Source: Omphiscola glabra (lineage: Eukaryota > Mollusca > Gastropoda > Lymnaeidae). Taken from it: 64,000 bases of DNA. Each line of letters starts with the position of its first letter. Within the stretch, counting starts at the first letter, position 1. A program made the translations under genes and the position numbers. The stretch covers positions 26,714,618 to 26,778,617 of the forward strand of contig OZ024809.1 of NCBI GenBank assembly GCA_964017045.1, in the 5' to 3' direction. Under the pieces are notes generated by a model that saw only the letters and a list, made by a program, of their open reading frames with translations, had not been told where the DNA came from and searched no databases. This document shows positions 12,334 to 24,903 of this stretch, piece by piece.

Positions 12334-12793
12334 TGCCACTACAACGAGGAAGTTGTTTGATTGCCACTACAACGAGGAGAAGTTGTTTGATTGCCACTAC
12401 AACGAGGAGAAGTTGTTTGATTGCCACTACAACAGGGGGAAGTTGTTTCATTGCCACTACAACGAGGAGAAGTTGTTTCATTGCCACTACAACGAGGAGA
12501 AGTTGTTTGATTGCCACTACAACAGGGAAGTTGTTTCATTGCCACTACAACGAGGAGAAGTTGTTTCATTGCCACTACAACGAGGAGAAGTTGTTTGATT
12601 GCCACTACAACAGGGTGAAGCTGTTTCATTGCCACTACAACAGGGGGAAGTTGTTTGATTGCCACTACAACAGGGTGAAGTTGTTTGATTGCCACTACAA
12701 CAGGGTGAAGTTGTTTGATTGCTACTACAACGAGGAGAAGTTGTTTGATTGCCATTACAACAGGGGGAAGTTGTTTGATTGCCACTACAACGG
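12334..12793 (+). repeat. 30-bp minisatellite, forward arm, about 15 copies
   Basis: The unit contains TTGCCACTACAACGAGGAGA followed by AGTTGTTTGA. CAGGGGGA and CAGGGTGA variants occur in the second half. The same unit in reverse complement fills 13270-14031, so the two blocks are inverted repeats. The array ends in a G run at 12791-12817. Confidence 0.97.
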
Positions 12794-13269
12794 GGGGGGG
12801 GGGGTGGGGGGGGGGGAAGTTTCTTAAATGATTCACGACACCTCCAAAATCCAAAATCAAACACTCTCAACCCTGCTACTATATGGCCAACTTATGTAAT
12901 GGGCGAATACTTTTATTTAAAACTGGAAAAAACACTGCTTTTGTAAATGAAAGTATTATTTATGGGACATATCTTACAGCTTTTTTAACATTACCTAGAT
13001 GCCCCTCAGCTGAGTACATTGTACAAGGGCCATTCTGAAAATGCTTATCTGAATCCAAGACGATTACAAAAGTAATTGAGAACTGCTGAAACGCTTTGAC
13101 ATCTGTCTCACCTAAAGCCAACAGCTTATGTCATCATATCATTATTTATTAACTAAACAAATTAAAAAAACAAAACAAAACAAATTACACGTTTTCACAG
13201 CAGAGTCAGTGAAACTCAATTATTTCTGGAGCCTTTAAAAAAACACGTAATTAAAGTATTGTTTGTTAC
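12794..13269. other. spacer between inverted 30-bp arrays
   Basis: About 475 bp starting with a G run (12791-12817). AT-rich thereafter, with a CAAAACAAAACAAA stretch at 13160-13190. It would form the loop if the flanking arrays paired. Confidence 0.7.
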
Positions 13270-14031
13270 GAAACAACTTCCCCATTGTAGTGGCAATCAA
13301 ACAACTTCTCCTCGTTGTAGTGGCAATGAAATAACTTCTCCTCGTTGTAGTGGCAATCAAACAACTTCTCCTCGTTGAAGTGGCAATCAAACAACTTCTC
13401 CCCGTTGTAGTGGCAATCAAACAACTTCTCCTCGTTGTAGTGGCAATGAAACAACTTCTCATCGTTGTAGTGGCAATGAAACAACTTCTCCTCGTTGTAG
13501 TGGCAATGAAACAACTTCTCCTCGTTGTAGTGGCAATCAAAGAACTTCACCCCGTTGTAGTGGCAATCAAACAACTTCTCCTCGTTGTAGTGGCAATGAA
13601 ACAACTTCCCCCTGTTGTAGTGGCAATCAAACAACTTCTCCTCGTTGTAGTGGCAATGAAACAACTTCTCCTTGTTGTAGTGGCAATCAAACAACTTCTC
13701 CTCGTTGTAGTGGCAATCAAACAACTTCTCCCCGATGTAGTGGCAATCAAACAACTTCTCCTCGTTGTAGTGGCAATCAAACAACTTCTCCTCGTTGTAG
13801 TGGCAATGAAACAACTTCTCCTCGTTGTAGTGGCAATCAAACAACTTCTCCTCGTTGTAGTGGCAATGAAACAACTTCCTCGTTGTAGTGGCAATCAAAC
13901 AACTTCTCCTCGTTTTAGTGGCAATCAAAAAACTTCTCCTCGTTGTAGTGGCAATCAAACAACTTTACCCTGTTGTAGTGGCAATCAAACAACTTCCCCC
14001 TGTTGTAGTGGCAACGAAACAACTGCACCCT
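13270..14031 (-). repeat. 30-bp minisatellite, reverse arm, about 25 copies
   Basis: The units are the reverse complement of those at 12334-12793 (TCTCCTCGTTGTAGTGGCAA). Alternation of GCAATCAAA and GCAATGAAA mirrors the TTTGATTGC and TTTCATTGC variants of the forward arm. Confidence 0.97.
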
Positions 14032-15308
14032 ATTGTTTCTTTTTAACTAGCCGCAGCCATCTCCTTAGCCAATAGTCCTAGTTGTTTCTTTGTGCCTAGC
14101 CATAGCTATCTCAGCCAATAGTCCTAGTTGTTTCTTTGTGCCTAGCCGTTGCCATCTCAGCCAATAGTCCTAGTTGTTTCTTTGTGCCTAGCCGTAGCCA
14201 TCTCCTTAGCCAATAGTCCTAGTTGTTTCTTTGTGCCTAGCGTAGCCATCTTAGCCAATAGTCTTAGTTGTTTCTTTGTGCCTAGCCGTAGCCATCTCCT
14301 TAGCCAATAGTCCTAGTTGTTTCATATCCTTAGCCAATAGTCTTAGTTGTTTTTTTGTGCCTAGCCGTTGCCATCTCCTTAGCCAATAGTCCTAGTTGTT
14401 TCATATCCTTAGCCAATAGTCTTAGTTGTTTCTTTGTGCCTAGCCGTAGCCATCTCCTTAGCCAATAGTCCTAGTTGTTTCATATCCTTAGCCAATAGTC
14501 CTAGTTGTTTCTTTGTGCCTAGCCGTAGCCATCTCCTTAGCCAATAGTCCTAGTTGTTTCATATCCTTAGCCAATAGTCCTAGTTGTTTCTTTGTGCCTA
14601 GCCGTTGCCATCTCCTTAGCCAATAGTCCTAGTTGTTTCATATCCTTAGCCAATAGTCCTAGTTGTTTCTTTGTGCCTAGCCGTTGCCATCTCCTTAGCC
14701 AATAGTCCTAGTTGTTTCATATCCTTAGCCAATAGTCTTAGTTGTTTTTTTGTGCCTAGCCGTAGCCATCTCCTTAGCCAATAGTCCTAGTTGTTTCATT
14801 GTGCCTAGCCGTAGCAATCACCTTAGCCAATAGTCCTAGTTGTTTCATATCCTTAGCCAATAGTCTTAGTTGTTTTTTTGTGCCTAGCCGTTGCCATCTC
14901 CTTAGCCAATAGTCCTAGTTGTTTCATATCCTTAGCCAATAGTCCTAGTTGTTTCATATCCTTAGCCAATAGTCCTAGTTGTTTCATATCCTTAGCCAAT
15001 AGTCTTAGTTGTTTCATTGTGCCTAGCCGTAGCAATCACCTTAGCCAATAGTCCTAGTTGTTTCATATCCTTAGCCAATAGTCTTAGTTGTTTTTTTGTG
15101 CCTAGCCGTTGCCATCTCCTTAGCAGATAGTCCTAGTTGTTTCATATCCTTAGGAAATAGTCCTAGTTTTTCTTTGTGCCTAGCCGTTGCCATCTCAGCA
15201 AATAGTCCTAGTTGTTTCTTTGTGCCTAACCGTAGCCATCTCCTTAGCCAATAGTCCTAGTTGTTTCTTTGTGCCTAGCCGTAGCCATCTCCTTAGCAAA
15301 TATAATAG
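14032..15308 (+). repeat. mixed 30/49-bp tandem array
   Basis: Every unit carries AGCCAATAGTCCTAGTTGTT. It is followed either by a long linker (TCTTTGTGCCTAGCCGTAGC then CATCTCCTT; unit about 49 bp) or a short one (TCATATCCTT; unit 30 bp). Long and short units often alternate, giving a period near 79 bp between about 14290 and 14760. It abuts the reverse arm of the previous minisatellite directly. Confidence 0.93.
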
Positions 15309-16652
15309 TCTTAAGTTGCGCCGCTGTTCATAATTCGTAAATGCAGCCACTGACCATAAAGTTAGACGTCATTTTACTTTGCCCATATATATTTCATAAT
15401 AGATAATGTTCAAACCACTAATGTTCATTCGACCCCCCCCTTTTTTTTTCCTCCTTTCAATCTTTTTTCCCAGTTAGTCTTGTCCAGATAATATCGGGAC
15501 TCCTTGAAATTCCTTGCATTTAATTAGCCAGCCATAATGAGCCGTGGGTGTGTCAATGAGCGTGAAGGTAAAACACACAAAAAATGTGTACCTGTAGTTT
15601 GCACCTTACATGCAGCAACTGAATCAGGCCGTGGATTAAAGTCTTACGCGAATGTTCCGCTTTGTTCCGTTTGTATCAGTTAGCATTAGACCTCTTGTCA
15701 CCGTAATACACTACATAATATGCTTACTATGTATTAGGTAGAGGCTTGAATTTTTTTATTTTTTTTTACAAAACTCATTGAATGCACATAAATACTACTT
15801 GCTGTCGGCAGTGGTATACTTAACGTACACTTTGTTTTATTATTAACTCTTTATGACGTCAACTATGTTTTGTTTTGTTTTCATTGAGACTTTCCCTCTG
15901 CCTTTATATAGCCTATGAATGCTATATAACAAATAATTCTTTTTTATTTTCCCTTTAAATTTTGGTGCCCCTAGTTTTTATTTTTATGCTTATTTTTTTT
16001 TACTTTGCAGCACCCTTTTCATTTGTGTATCCTTCGTTTATTTTGTGCTTATTATTATTTTTTTGGCCACAGATAACCATCTTTCCATTTTTTAATTTAA
16101 AAAAAAAAAGGAATTAATCTTCTGAGTTTGCCACTCCACCTACCTACTTTTTCCACCAAGATCTCTATTTCAAATAGATATCCATAGCCGCAATGACACG
16201 GTGGATTCATTTGACTACATCCACCACATCTAGCCTTGATAGGCTATCTACCATATCGCACACACTTTCTGGGCAAATAGATGTATCATAATTAAAGAAT
16301 GATTTTAATATTAATTATCTGATTGTGAAAGTTAAAGCTATAAAAAAAAGTGGGGGAGGGGGGGGGTATTAAAATGGTAATGTCGTTTAGGGGCGTTCAG
16401 TTGCATACCTATGGTGGTTACCATGCCGGGGTTGCTTTTTATTTGTTTCAAACATTAGTTAGTTTTTTTTTGGGGGGGGGGGGGGGGGGATTTCCAGATT
16501 TTGCCCCAGGCCGCACAACGCAGCAGTGGAGTGTGCGAATTTTCTCTAAGCCCAAATATGTAAAACACCGGAAATTGGTATTATTAGCTGGTTTTAAAAC
16601 TAATGCAATCTGGGATTTGGGGCAGACTTTTTTGGCCGAGCTCCGGTGAAGG
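15309..16652. other. AT-rich single-copy sequence
   Basis: T-rich throughout, with G runs at 16350-16366 and 16472-16489. No gene recognised. Confidence 0.55.
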
Positions 16653-16856
16653 CAAGGGTTCTTAACCTTCCCAATGCCGCGACCCTTTAATTCAATTCCT
16701 CAAGTTGTGGGGACCCCAAACCACAAAATTATTTTCGTTGCTTTTCGTAACTGTAGAGAACATGTTTGCCCGATGGTCTTAGGCGACCCCTGGGAAAGGT
16801 TCGTTCGACACCCCCCCCCCCCAAAGGGGTTGCGACCCACAGACTGAGAACCGCTG
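16653..16856 (+). mobile_element. SPIN-like hAT MITE (204 bp)
   Basis: The element starts CAAGGGTTCTTAACC and ends GAGAACCGCTG, forming a terminal inverted repeat. The flanks GGTGAAGG and GGTAAAGG are an 8-bp target duplication with one mismatch, as expected for hAT elements. It lies in the opposite orientation to the copies at 25538 and 62590. It contains a C-rich run at about 16811-16822 and encodes no protein. Confidence 0.8.
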
Positions 16857-16969
16857 GGTAAAGGGATGTTTAATGTGTGTTTAAGGGGTTGCAGAGTGTT
16901 TAAAAGAAACCTTTTTTTTTATCTTGCCTATCTGATTAACTAGGCATGAGAAATGCATGTACCAGCAAT

Positions 16970-17228
16970 ATCGCTGGTAGAAGAGTGAGGAAACAGCTAG
17001 TAGAAGAGTGGGGACAACCTACCCAGTAGAGGCGTGTGACAACAAAGCTAACAGAAGGTTGGGGCAACAAAGCTGGTAGAGGAGTGGGGGCAACATAGCT
17101 GGTAGAAGTGTGTGGGACACATAGCTCGTAAAAAGGTGGAACACGATAGCTGGTTAAAAAATTGGGGGAACACTAATGGTAGAAGAGTGGGGGAACATGC
17201 CTGGTAAAAGATTAAGGAAAAATGGCTG
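16970..17228 (+). repeat. degenerate tandem repeat of about 28-31 bp
   Basis: Around eight poorly conserved units share GCTGGTAGAAG, AGTGGGG and CAACA motifs. The decay suggests an old array. Confidence 0.75.
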
Positions 17229-17365
17229 CTTGAAAAAATTGGCATTAATTTTAATAAATAAATGTAAACATTACAAATTATAATTTTTTTTGGATTTTGT
17301 AATTAATTCATAACAACTTTGGAGTTCGGTACCGCGCGAAATTGATCGAGCTCTGTGCGAAATAG

Positions 17366-17430
17366 AGCCTGCTCCACTCCGATCTCCGCTCCTAATCCAG
17401 CCTGCTCCACTCCGATCTCCGCTCCTAATC
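17366..17430 (+). repeat. 33-bp direct duplication
   Basis: Two copies of a unit containing CCTGCTCCACTCCGATCTCC followed by GCTCCTAATCC. Confidence 0.85.
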
Positions 17431-19366
17431 CCTTAATGAAATAACTAACTTCCCAGAACACATTATGGGGGTATTTTGTGTGTGGAAGATTATATCTTTA
17501 AATCCTATGATATTACATTCATTAAAAAGAGGTTTTTAGATCTTATTTTAAAATAAATAAATATGCCTTTAAAGATATTGAAAAAATACAGATAAAACGT
17601 CGCAACTTTTACATAGGTGTACCCAGGAATCGAAGTTTACTGATGTTGGAAAAGGGGGAAATAAGGGGGTACGAGTTTTGTTTAAACGCAGAGATTTTCT
17701 AATTTTCCGCAAAGAGAAAGTTCAGGGGCAAGGATAAGTGTGGGCACATATTTACGAGGATAACAATAAGTAGTGTAAACATTTCGTTAAAATATATTTC
17801 AAGTGTGATAGAAAGAGAAAAAAGTGGGCGGGGGCGCATTTTTATATGGACAAAACATATCAAAACCCCATCTTTTTCCACCCGTACAAATTTTTTTTTT
17901 TTTAACTGAGACATCTTTTTTTCTTCTTAAACCGAAAATACAGTCCTGGAGCGTGAACGGCTATTGGTTAAGATTTTCTTTAAAAAATAAAAAAAGTATT
18001 TGTTCTTTCCATTTTGAGCTGTGCCAGTTAATCTTGATGTGATTAATAAGATTTCTAAAAAAAAAATTAAAAAATCAAAAACATGTCTGTTAGAGACGAA
18101 CATTGTTTAAGAAATTCTTCTTAGATGTAAGAATTATGTTTATTACCGAAATATTTTCGATCATATAGTTGAGGAGCCGTGTCAACGGGCTGTTTAATTT
18201 TTTTTTAAGCAGATACAAACGTGTCAACATTTGTGAGTGATAATGTTGCACATATTTAAAACGGTATAATTTTTATTTTTTAATTTAAAGACATGTTTTG
18301 CAATTTTCAGCAAATTGTTTCAATATAGTCGTTGGTGGCGTGAACGGGTGTTAGGTAGGTCCATATAAATATGATATATTAGAAGAAATTGTCAAAACGC
18401 ATTGGTGTTATAAACGTAACATACATACATAACATACATATATAGTTATTTTTTAAGAAATATGATTTACCATTTCCCTAAACATACATTTCATGGGCGT
18501 AGACCATTGTTGTCATTTGTTTTTTGAGGATAAAATACATGAAAACACTATTCAGACACATAAGTAAAAATCGTAGCCCTAGGCTGAGGTACCGCGCTAT
18601 ATAAGACAACATATAATAATATAATTTTTAGTGGTTGAGACTTCAGAAAAATCCCTTCCAGTATTATCCCAGATACATCGGGTCATAATTTCTTATAGAT
18701 CCCACCCACACCACCACACGCACGTCTTATTTCCTCTTGCACTGTGGACAAGATCAGACTAGTATTAACCCCCTCCCCCCGTCTCGTCTGTGCTGGTCGT
18801 GTCAATAGACCCACCACTTATCCACCTGTTTCCATGTCGATACTTTTGCTGAATGGCGTTGGCCCGTGGATGCCCCTCATGGAACCGCATCACATTGCAA
18901 CACCGTTTTCTTTTCCGGAGAACACGTGTTAATTTAGGACGCAATGGCTACTAGTCCAGTCCCAGATTTAAGGACGGTTGCCCCCGTGGAACTGTGTTAG
19001 TTCTCTTGTGTCCCTCACAAGACTATAATTCAATACACTGGAAGTAATCTTTGGTGCCTTTACGAGGACTGTCTGGGGTTATAAATATCGTACTGAAACC
19101 GAATATTCCTTGATCCATTATGGTGTAAGATTTCCGGGGCTATGTTTGATGTTGACAAATGCTATTCAAGATTTACCTCTTAGTTAATACCATCCTATAG
19201 TATATTCATTTGGATATTTTTGAAAAAATGTGTTTTATATTTAATGAAAATGTAAATAAGAATGAGGGCATTGGCTAAACATTTAAAACAAAATAACTTA
19301 TCAGTTTATTCATTCATCCAGGTGGTCTATTTGTTAATCGTTGCACAAAGTTGTTGCTTTTTCTAA
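17431..19366. other. AT-rich sequence with a LINE relic
   Basis: Only the LINE tail at 18572-18623 is identifiable. The 62-72 codon frames here lack any supporting signal. Confidence 0.55.
18572..18623 (+). mobile_element. short relic of the same LINE 3' end
   Basis: About 50 bp carry AGCCCTAGGCTGAGGTACC and GCGCTATATAAGACAAC, then ATAATAAT. This is the 3' half of the hairpin, the terminal sequence and the tail seen at 3229 and 5604. Everything upstream is missing. Confidence 0.6.
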
Positions 19367-19948
19367 GTCATGCCCCAAGTTGTCATTTTGTTAGTCGTGT
19401 CCCAAGTGGTCATTCTGTTATGTCATATCCCAAGCATTTACTCTGTTAACTCTTGTCCCAAGTGGTCACTCTGTTAAGTCGTGCCCCAAGTGGTCACTGT
19501 TAAGTCATGTCCCAAGTGGTCACTCTGTTAAGTCATGTCTTAAGTTGTCTGTTATGTCGTGCCTCAAGTGTCGTGCCTCAAGTGGTCACTCTGTTAAGTC
19601 ATGTCTTAAGTTGTCTGTTAAGTCGTGCCCCAAGTGGTCACTCTGTTAAGTCGTGCCCCAAGTGGTCACTCTGTTAAGTCGTGCCCCAAGTGGTCACTCT
19701 GTTAAGTCGTGCCCCAAGTGGTCACTCTGTTAAGTCATGTCTTAAGTTGTCTGTTAAGTCGTGCCCCAAGTGGTCACTCTGTTAAGTCGTGCCCCAAGTG
19801 GTCACTCTGTTAAGTCGTTCCCCAAGTGGAGAACTCTGTTAAGTCATGTCTTAAGTTGTCTGTTAAGTCGTGCCCCAAGTGGTCACTCTGTTAAGTCATG
19901 CCCCAAGTGGTCACTCTGTTAAGTCATGCCCCAAGTGGTCATTCTTTC
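19367..19948 (+). repeat. 28-bp minisatellite, about 20 copies
   Basis: The unit contains GTCACTCTGTTAAGTCGTGC then CCCAAGTG. Shortened units (TCATGTCTTAAGTTGTCTG) recur about every 100-130 bp, indicating amplification of a multi-unit block. The first units (19367-19440) are diverged. Confidence 0.93.
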
Positions 19949-20507
19949 TTGTCACTTTTTTTTGTTGAAGATAATGACAAAATACGTTTAGTAAAGCCAC
20001 TGTCCATTATGACGATGTACATTATCACAGACTTGGTTTTTCCCCAATATTGTTCTTTTGTCCGGCCATCTTCATTGTCAACTTGTGTTTACCTTGCAGC
20101 TGGACGTTAATGGAGATCAAAACTTAAACGTTATGTGCTTGTTTATAGCAACAAAACTTTAAATTTATGTGCTTAATTATAACAACAACTTACCATCAAC
20201 GACCTGAAGAACCCCCCCCCCCCCCCCAACCCCGATCCAAACACCGACGACGCCAACTACAGGTCAGATACCGCAATTAAAAGGTCACACTTTTTTATGT
20301 TTAAAGACACTTTTCAACACTATCGCCATAATTTACAGCTTCGCCCTTGATGTATGTTAGGCCATCACTCTTCGTTTCGGTACACCATCATTCGCTCTGG
20401 TGTGCGAAGGGATCCAGGGGAGGGCATGATAATTGATGGACAGAAGTAAGACGGAGACGCAACATTTCGCTCACAACTTGTCTACGTACCGGACGTCTTC
20501 GGTGGGA
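19949..20507. other. single-copy sequence
   Basis: Holds a C16 run at 20212-20227; nothing else recognised. Confidence 0.55.
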
Positions 20508-21016
20508 TTAGGGACTGTCTGGCATGTGGGGCCTTACCACGGTGCTACTCATCGGACATCATAGGGACTATCTGTCTGGCATGTGGGGCCTTACCACGGT
20601 GCTACTCGTCGGACATCATAGGGACTATCTGTCTGGCATGTGGGGCCTTACCACGGTGCTACTCGTCGGACATCATAGGGACTATCTGTCTGGCATGTGG
20701 GGCCTTACCACGGTGCTACTCATCGGACATCATAGGGACTATCTGTCTGGCATGTGGGGCCTTACCACGGTGCTACTCGTCGGACATCATAGGGACTATC
20801 TGTCTGGCATGTGGGGCCTTACCACGGTGCTACTCGTCGGACATCATAGGGACTATCTGTCTGGCATGTGGGGCCTTACCACGGTGCTACTCGTCGGACA
20901 TCATTGGGACTATCTGTCTGGCATGTGGGGCCATACCACTGTGCTACTCGTCGGACATCATAGGGACTATCTGTCTGGCATGTGGGGCCTTACCACGGTG
21001 CTACTCGTCGGACATC
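20508..21016 (+). repeat. 57-bp minisatellite, about 9 copies
   Basis: The unit holds ATGTGGGGCCTTACCACGGT, GCTACTCGTCGGACATCATA and GGGACTATCTGTCTGGC. It is very homogeneous. 57 is 19 codons, so a 172-codon frame from 20524 stays open, but there is no upstream coding context and it is not called a gene. Confidence 0.96.
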
Positions 21017-22763
21017 AAACTCGAGCTGAGCATCCTCGATAGCACACAAATGATATTTCTATTCATTAAAGGACATAGTATTTACAGCACTCTTTAGAGA
21101 AAAATAATGGAATTTAGATCATAATTGCCCCAAATGCCTATGTATCATCTTATTTTTAAAAAAAATAAAAATAAGATCACACTCTTTGCAAAGTCGCATC
21201 ATCGAGTCCTTTATAGTGTTGTAAAAAGATAGAAAGCTATTCTGTTTATACATACGTTAAATGTAAATGCTTGTAGATGCTCAAATTCAAAATTTGGCAT
21301 GCAGTTTGAGCGCCCGCAGTAATGGAGGTGGTCAGTCAGTCACAACAGGGAGACTTTGTTGAATAATAATTCATGTCATGAAAAGTTAGGAGTCATCCAA
21401 TAACATTTTCTTAATAGATTCTGACAGTTTCATGAGTCTAAATAATTAGTGAGATCACTTTTACTTTTGTTTAGTAACTTTTCTCAATAATACGTCTTGT
21501 TCTTCTATATATTAAGGGCCCACGATCAATTTATTGATCATTATAGCTCCTATGAATGTAGATGGGATTTGCAGTGTTTCTGTGCCTGGTGTTGAGGATA
21601 TTTCACTGGTTACAAGAGTAATTGAGTGAGGGTATCATGCACTGGGGGTTGGAAGGCCTGAGTAATGTCAAAAGAAAGGCGGTAGGGGCACCGGACCTCC
21701 CTTGACCAATGCATCGGGCCCCCATGGCATGCTGTGATTGTCTCGAAAACGTGAACTGTTCCTGGCAGTCAGTCATCTGACAAAAATCTTGCATCCTAAA
21801 TTCAACGGTTCACGGCAATCATAACACTATCTACAAGTTGTTCAACTGTTACTGCGGATCACAGCATTGGAAAGCATGTGTCATCACAATGCAAGTGACT
21901 CCAATCATTCCAGTGTCCTAGTGTCAACTGGTTGTGCAACTGATGAACGTTGCGCGTTAAATGTTTGACAAATTCCTTTGTCTTTGTGTCATGAACTTTA
22001 TAGAAGACAAGAACTTCTGAGGGTGTACTCGGAGGAGGAGGTAATGAAGCTTACCTCAGGGATGACTTTGTTTGTTTGTTTTTTTTTCAAACGGAAGAGT
22101 GGAGAAGAAGCTAAGGGGCCACAGTGACCCAGCATGGCATGGGACTGGCGGTCGACAATGCTGTCCCCCCCCTCCCCCTATAATTACACACAGGCTGAAG
22201 CTGATCAAATAAAGTGGTCTTTTTGAGCGGTGGGTGTTAGAGAAAACAAACACTACCACCACTGGGGTTGGACGAGCTTTCATTGAAGTGGCTCACATGG
22301 CGGCCATGGAAAGGTTCGTAGGAGCGTGCTAGTTCTACACAGCAGGCATGTGCGTCTACGGTGTGCTAATGATGTGTAGGATTGTCTGTGTGTCATATGT
22401 GCTTTAATTCTACAAGACTGCTTTTCCCTGCCGGCTACGCGGCTGCGTCAAAACTACACAAGTATGTATGTCGATATCAGTAATTTTTGAGTGTGTGTGT
22501 GTCTCTCCCCCCCCTCCCCCCCCCCCCCAGAAATTAGCACATGTTTTTTTCACTACATCATGTATCATTTTACTTGTCTATGGCATTATGCTAGTTTTTT
22601 GTTTTTATGGACACTTTCGTGGTCAAGAATGGACTATATCACTATCAGACCTGTGACATAATGAATTCAGTTCTGACCTCCAAACAACTGCTTCCATGCA
22701 CCCGACTTAAGCTTCTTTTAAGCGGGATTCCTGACGATTTTTAGTAGACAAAAGACTGCCAGC
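21017..22763. other. single-copy sequence
   Basis: C-rich runs at 22166-22178 and 22507-22529; no gene recognised on either strand. Confidence 0.55.
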
Positions 22764-22980
22764 GCGAGAGAGAGAGAAAAGAGAGAGAGAGAGAGAAAGG
22801 GAGAGAGAGAGAGAGAGAAAGGGAGAGAGAGAGAACGAGAAAGAGAGAGAGAGAAAGAGAGAGAGACAGAGAGAGAGAAAGAAAGAAAGAGAGGGGAAGA
22901 GAGAGAGAAAGAGAGAGAGAGAAAGAGAGAGAGATAGAGAGAAAGAGAGAGAGTAAGAGAGAGAGAAAGAGAGAGAGTAT
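22764..22980 (+). repeat. (GA)n microsatellite
   Basis: An imperfect GAGA tract with AAAGAG, GGGAGA and GATAGA interruptions. Confidence 0.95.
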
Positions 22981-23961
22981 TATAAAAGGATAACTTCTAT
23001 GCCATGAAAACATGTAAAAACTAGATTATTTAAGTTAAATATAATTGTTATTAATGAACATTTAAGGCCATGATTGAAATTGTAACTCTAACTGTAAGAG
23101 ACCAATTCAAATAAACTATTTACGAATTATTATTTCTCTTAGACTTTTGTTTCAGACGGCGACTAGCATGTTGTTAGCTAGATATCTATTAATAGGGCTA
23201 GGCAGTGGGAAGTGAGGCAACTAATAGCGAGGGACCAGCCTCTCAAGGAACCATAACATCGGTTTTTCATTCATCGATTATGGCAATCTATTATAAAATT
23301 AAAATAATTTAAATATTATAATGCATTTATAATGGATATATAAAAGGCTTTTAAAAAAGCCATGGCAGTGTTGCCGTAGGCGGTCGCCTAGCTTGCTTAT
23401 GCCTAAGAACCGTTCTGCACACATTCTTATTCCACTTCAATTTTTATTTAAATTTAAGTTGTTTCCAAATTTGGCGCCACAGCTACAATTTTGGACTTAA
23501 CGATAACACCAGCAACAACAAAATGTTGAATTGAATATGAATGAACAAGGGCCAACTTCTGAGTCCAGGTTATCGTGTTCCGTTTCCTTTCGTCTCCTAT
23601 ACGTTATTGCTGTCTATTACGGAAATATTAGACACACAAATGAAGCAAGCACTTCTTCTTGTCCTTACATACTATGGTTTTTAAAGGCTACTTCGTGTAT
23701 AAGAGTTTTGGGATTTCCTGACCTGCCCATAACCCTTCGCGCATAAATTCAGACATGTCACCTTTTATAGTGGAAGGTGAACATTTTTTTTTTAAGTCGA
23801 CGCCCTTGGAGAACCGGAAGTGATACGACCACAGTAGTGCAGTTGGCGTTTACAACGTCACGTTTAGATTATCACATATAGTCTTATGGGTATGCTTGCT
23901 ATAATCTCGAAATTTCTCCTAACTTTTTTTTTTAAAAATCATAATAATCGATGTACCGGTA
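22981..23961. other. AT-rich single-copy sequence
   Basis: A 71-codon frame at 23531 has no recognisable motif. Confidence 0.55.
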
Positions 23962-24146
23962 CAGGGCCGGCCTTAGGCCATTGCAACCTATGCGGCCGCA
24001 GTGGCCCCGCACTTTCATAGGCCCCGCCCCAAATTTATTTTCTAATACAAAATCTTAATTTTCACTTGTTATCCTTATTCCTACCCAGAAAGGGCCCCGC
24101 GCAATCCGTTTCGCATAGGGCCCCGCAATTGTTAAGGTCGGCCCTG
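23962..24146 (-). mobile_element. hAT MITE with CAGGGCCGGC ends (185 bp), copy 2
   Basis: The ends CAGGGCCGGC and GTCGGCCCTG are inverted repeats. The 8-bp duplication TACCGGTA on each side is perfect and itself palindromic. The interior is the reverse complement of copy 1 with scattered substitutions. Confidence 0.9.
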
Positions 24147-24575
24147 TACCGGTAACTATAACAGATGGCGAAAACAACTGCTGGTGGGTATAGTTTGTGT
24201 CAGAACTACCGATTTCGACATGGAATTATACATGTATCCTGGAAAGATATTTATATTCTGATCTTCGCCTCTGTCTTGCATTCGTATAAATTGTATGTCC
24301 TGCATAGACCATGCGTAACACAGCCAACTCGGTGGAAAAACTGTAGATCCCTAATAGGAGCTCCTACGGTGAGCTCGGTGAACTACTTTTGGGACTTATT
24401 AACAATTTTTGTATGGCGCGCATGATTGGGTAGAGCTGAGATTCTTAAACTTATTGCAGGGCCACACCCATTTTCAATTTTTAACACCCCCCCCCCCCCC
24501 CCCCCCCCGATAAAAAAATATCGTAATAAAAATATTAAATATGAAGAAAAAACATTCCGGGTTTTGCCGAACCCC
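24147..24575. other. single-copy sequence ending in a C22 run
   Basis: The C run is at 24487-24508. AGATTCTTAAACTTATTGCAG at 24441 vaguely resembles a hAT end. Confidence 0.5.
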
Positions 24576-24903
24576 TTGGTACCACTGCCTGCCACACCCC
24601 GGCACCACTGCCTGCCTCACCCGGCACCACTGCCTGCCTCACCCCGGCACCACTGCCTGCCACACCCCGGCACCACTGCCTGCCACACCCCTTGGCACCA
24701 CTGCCTGCCACACCCCTTGGCACCACTGCCTGTCACACCCCGGCACCACTGCCTGCCTCACCCCGGCACCACTGCCTGCCACACCCCTTGGCACCACTGC
24801 CTGCCACACCCCTTGGCACCACTCTCTGCCACACTCCTTGGCACCACTGCCTGCCACACCCCTTGGCACCACTGCCGGCCACACCCCTTGGCACCACTGC
24901 CTG
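24576..24903 (+). repeat. 22-25 bp minisatellite, about 14 copies
   Basis: Units contain GGCACCACTGCCTGCC followed by ACACCCC or TCACCCC, with or without TT. Length variants of 22, 23 and 25 bp are intermixed. Long frames here shift with unit length and are artefacts. Confidence 0.94.

Noticed and set aside
12293..14075. Multiple frames over the inverted 30-bp arrays
   Set aside because: Ten-codon period keeps all frames open on both strands; overlapping and symmetric between arms.
20524..21042. 172-codon repeat protein starting MWGLTTVLL
   Set aside because: Explained by a homogeneous 57-bp (19-codon) minisatellite; no non-repeat coding sequence precedes or follows it.
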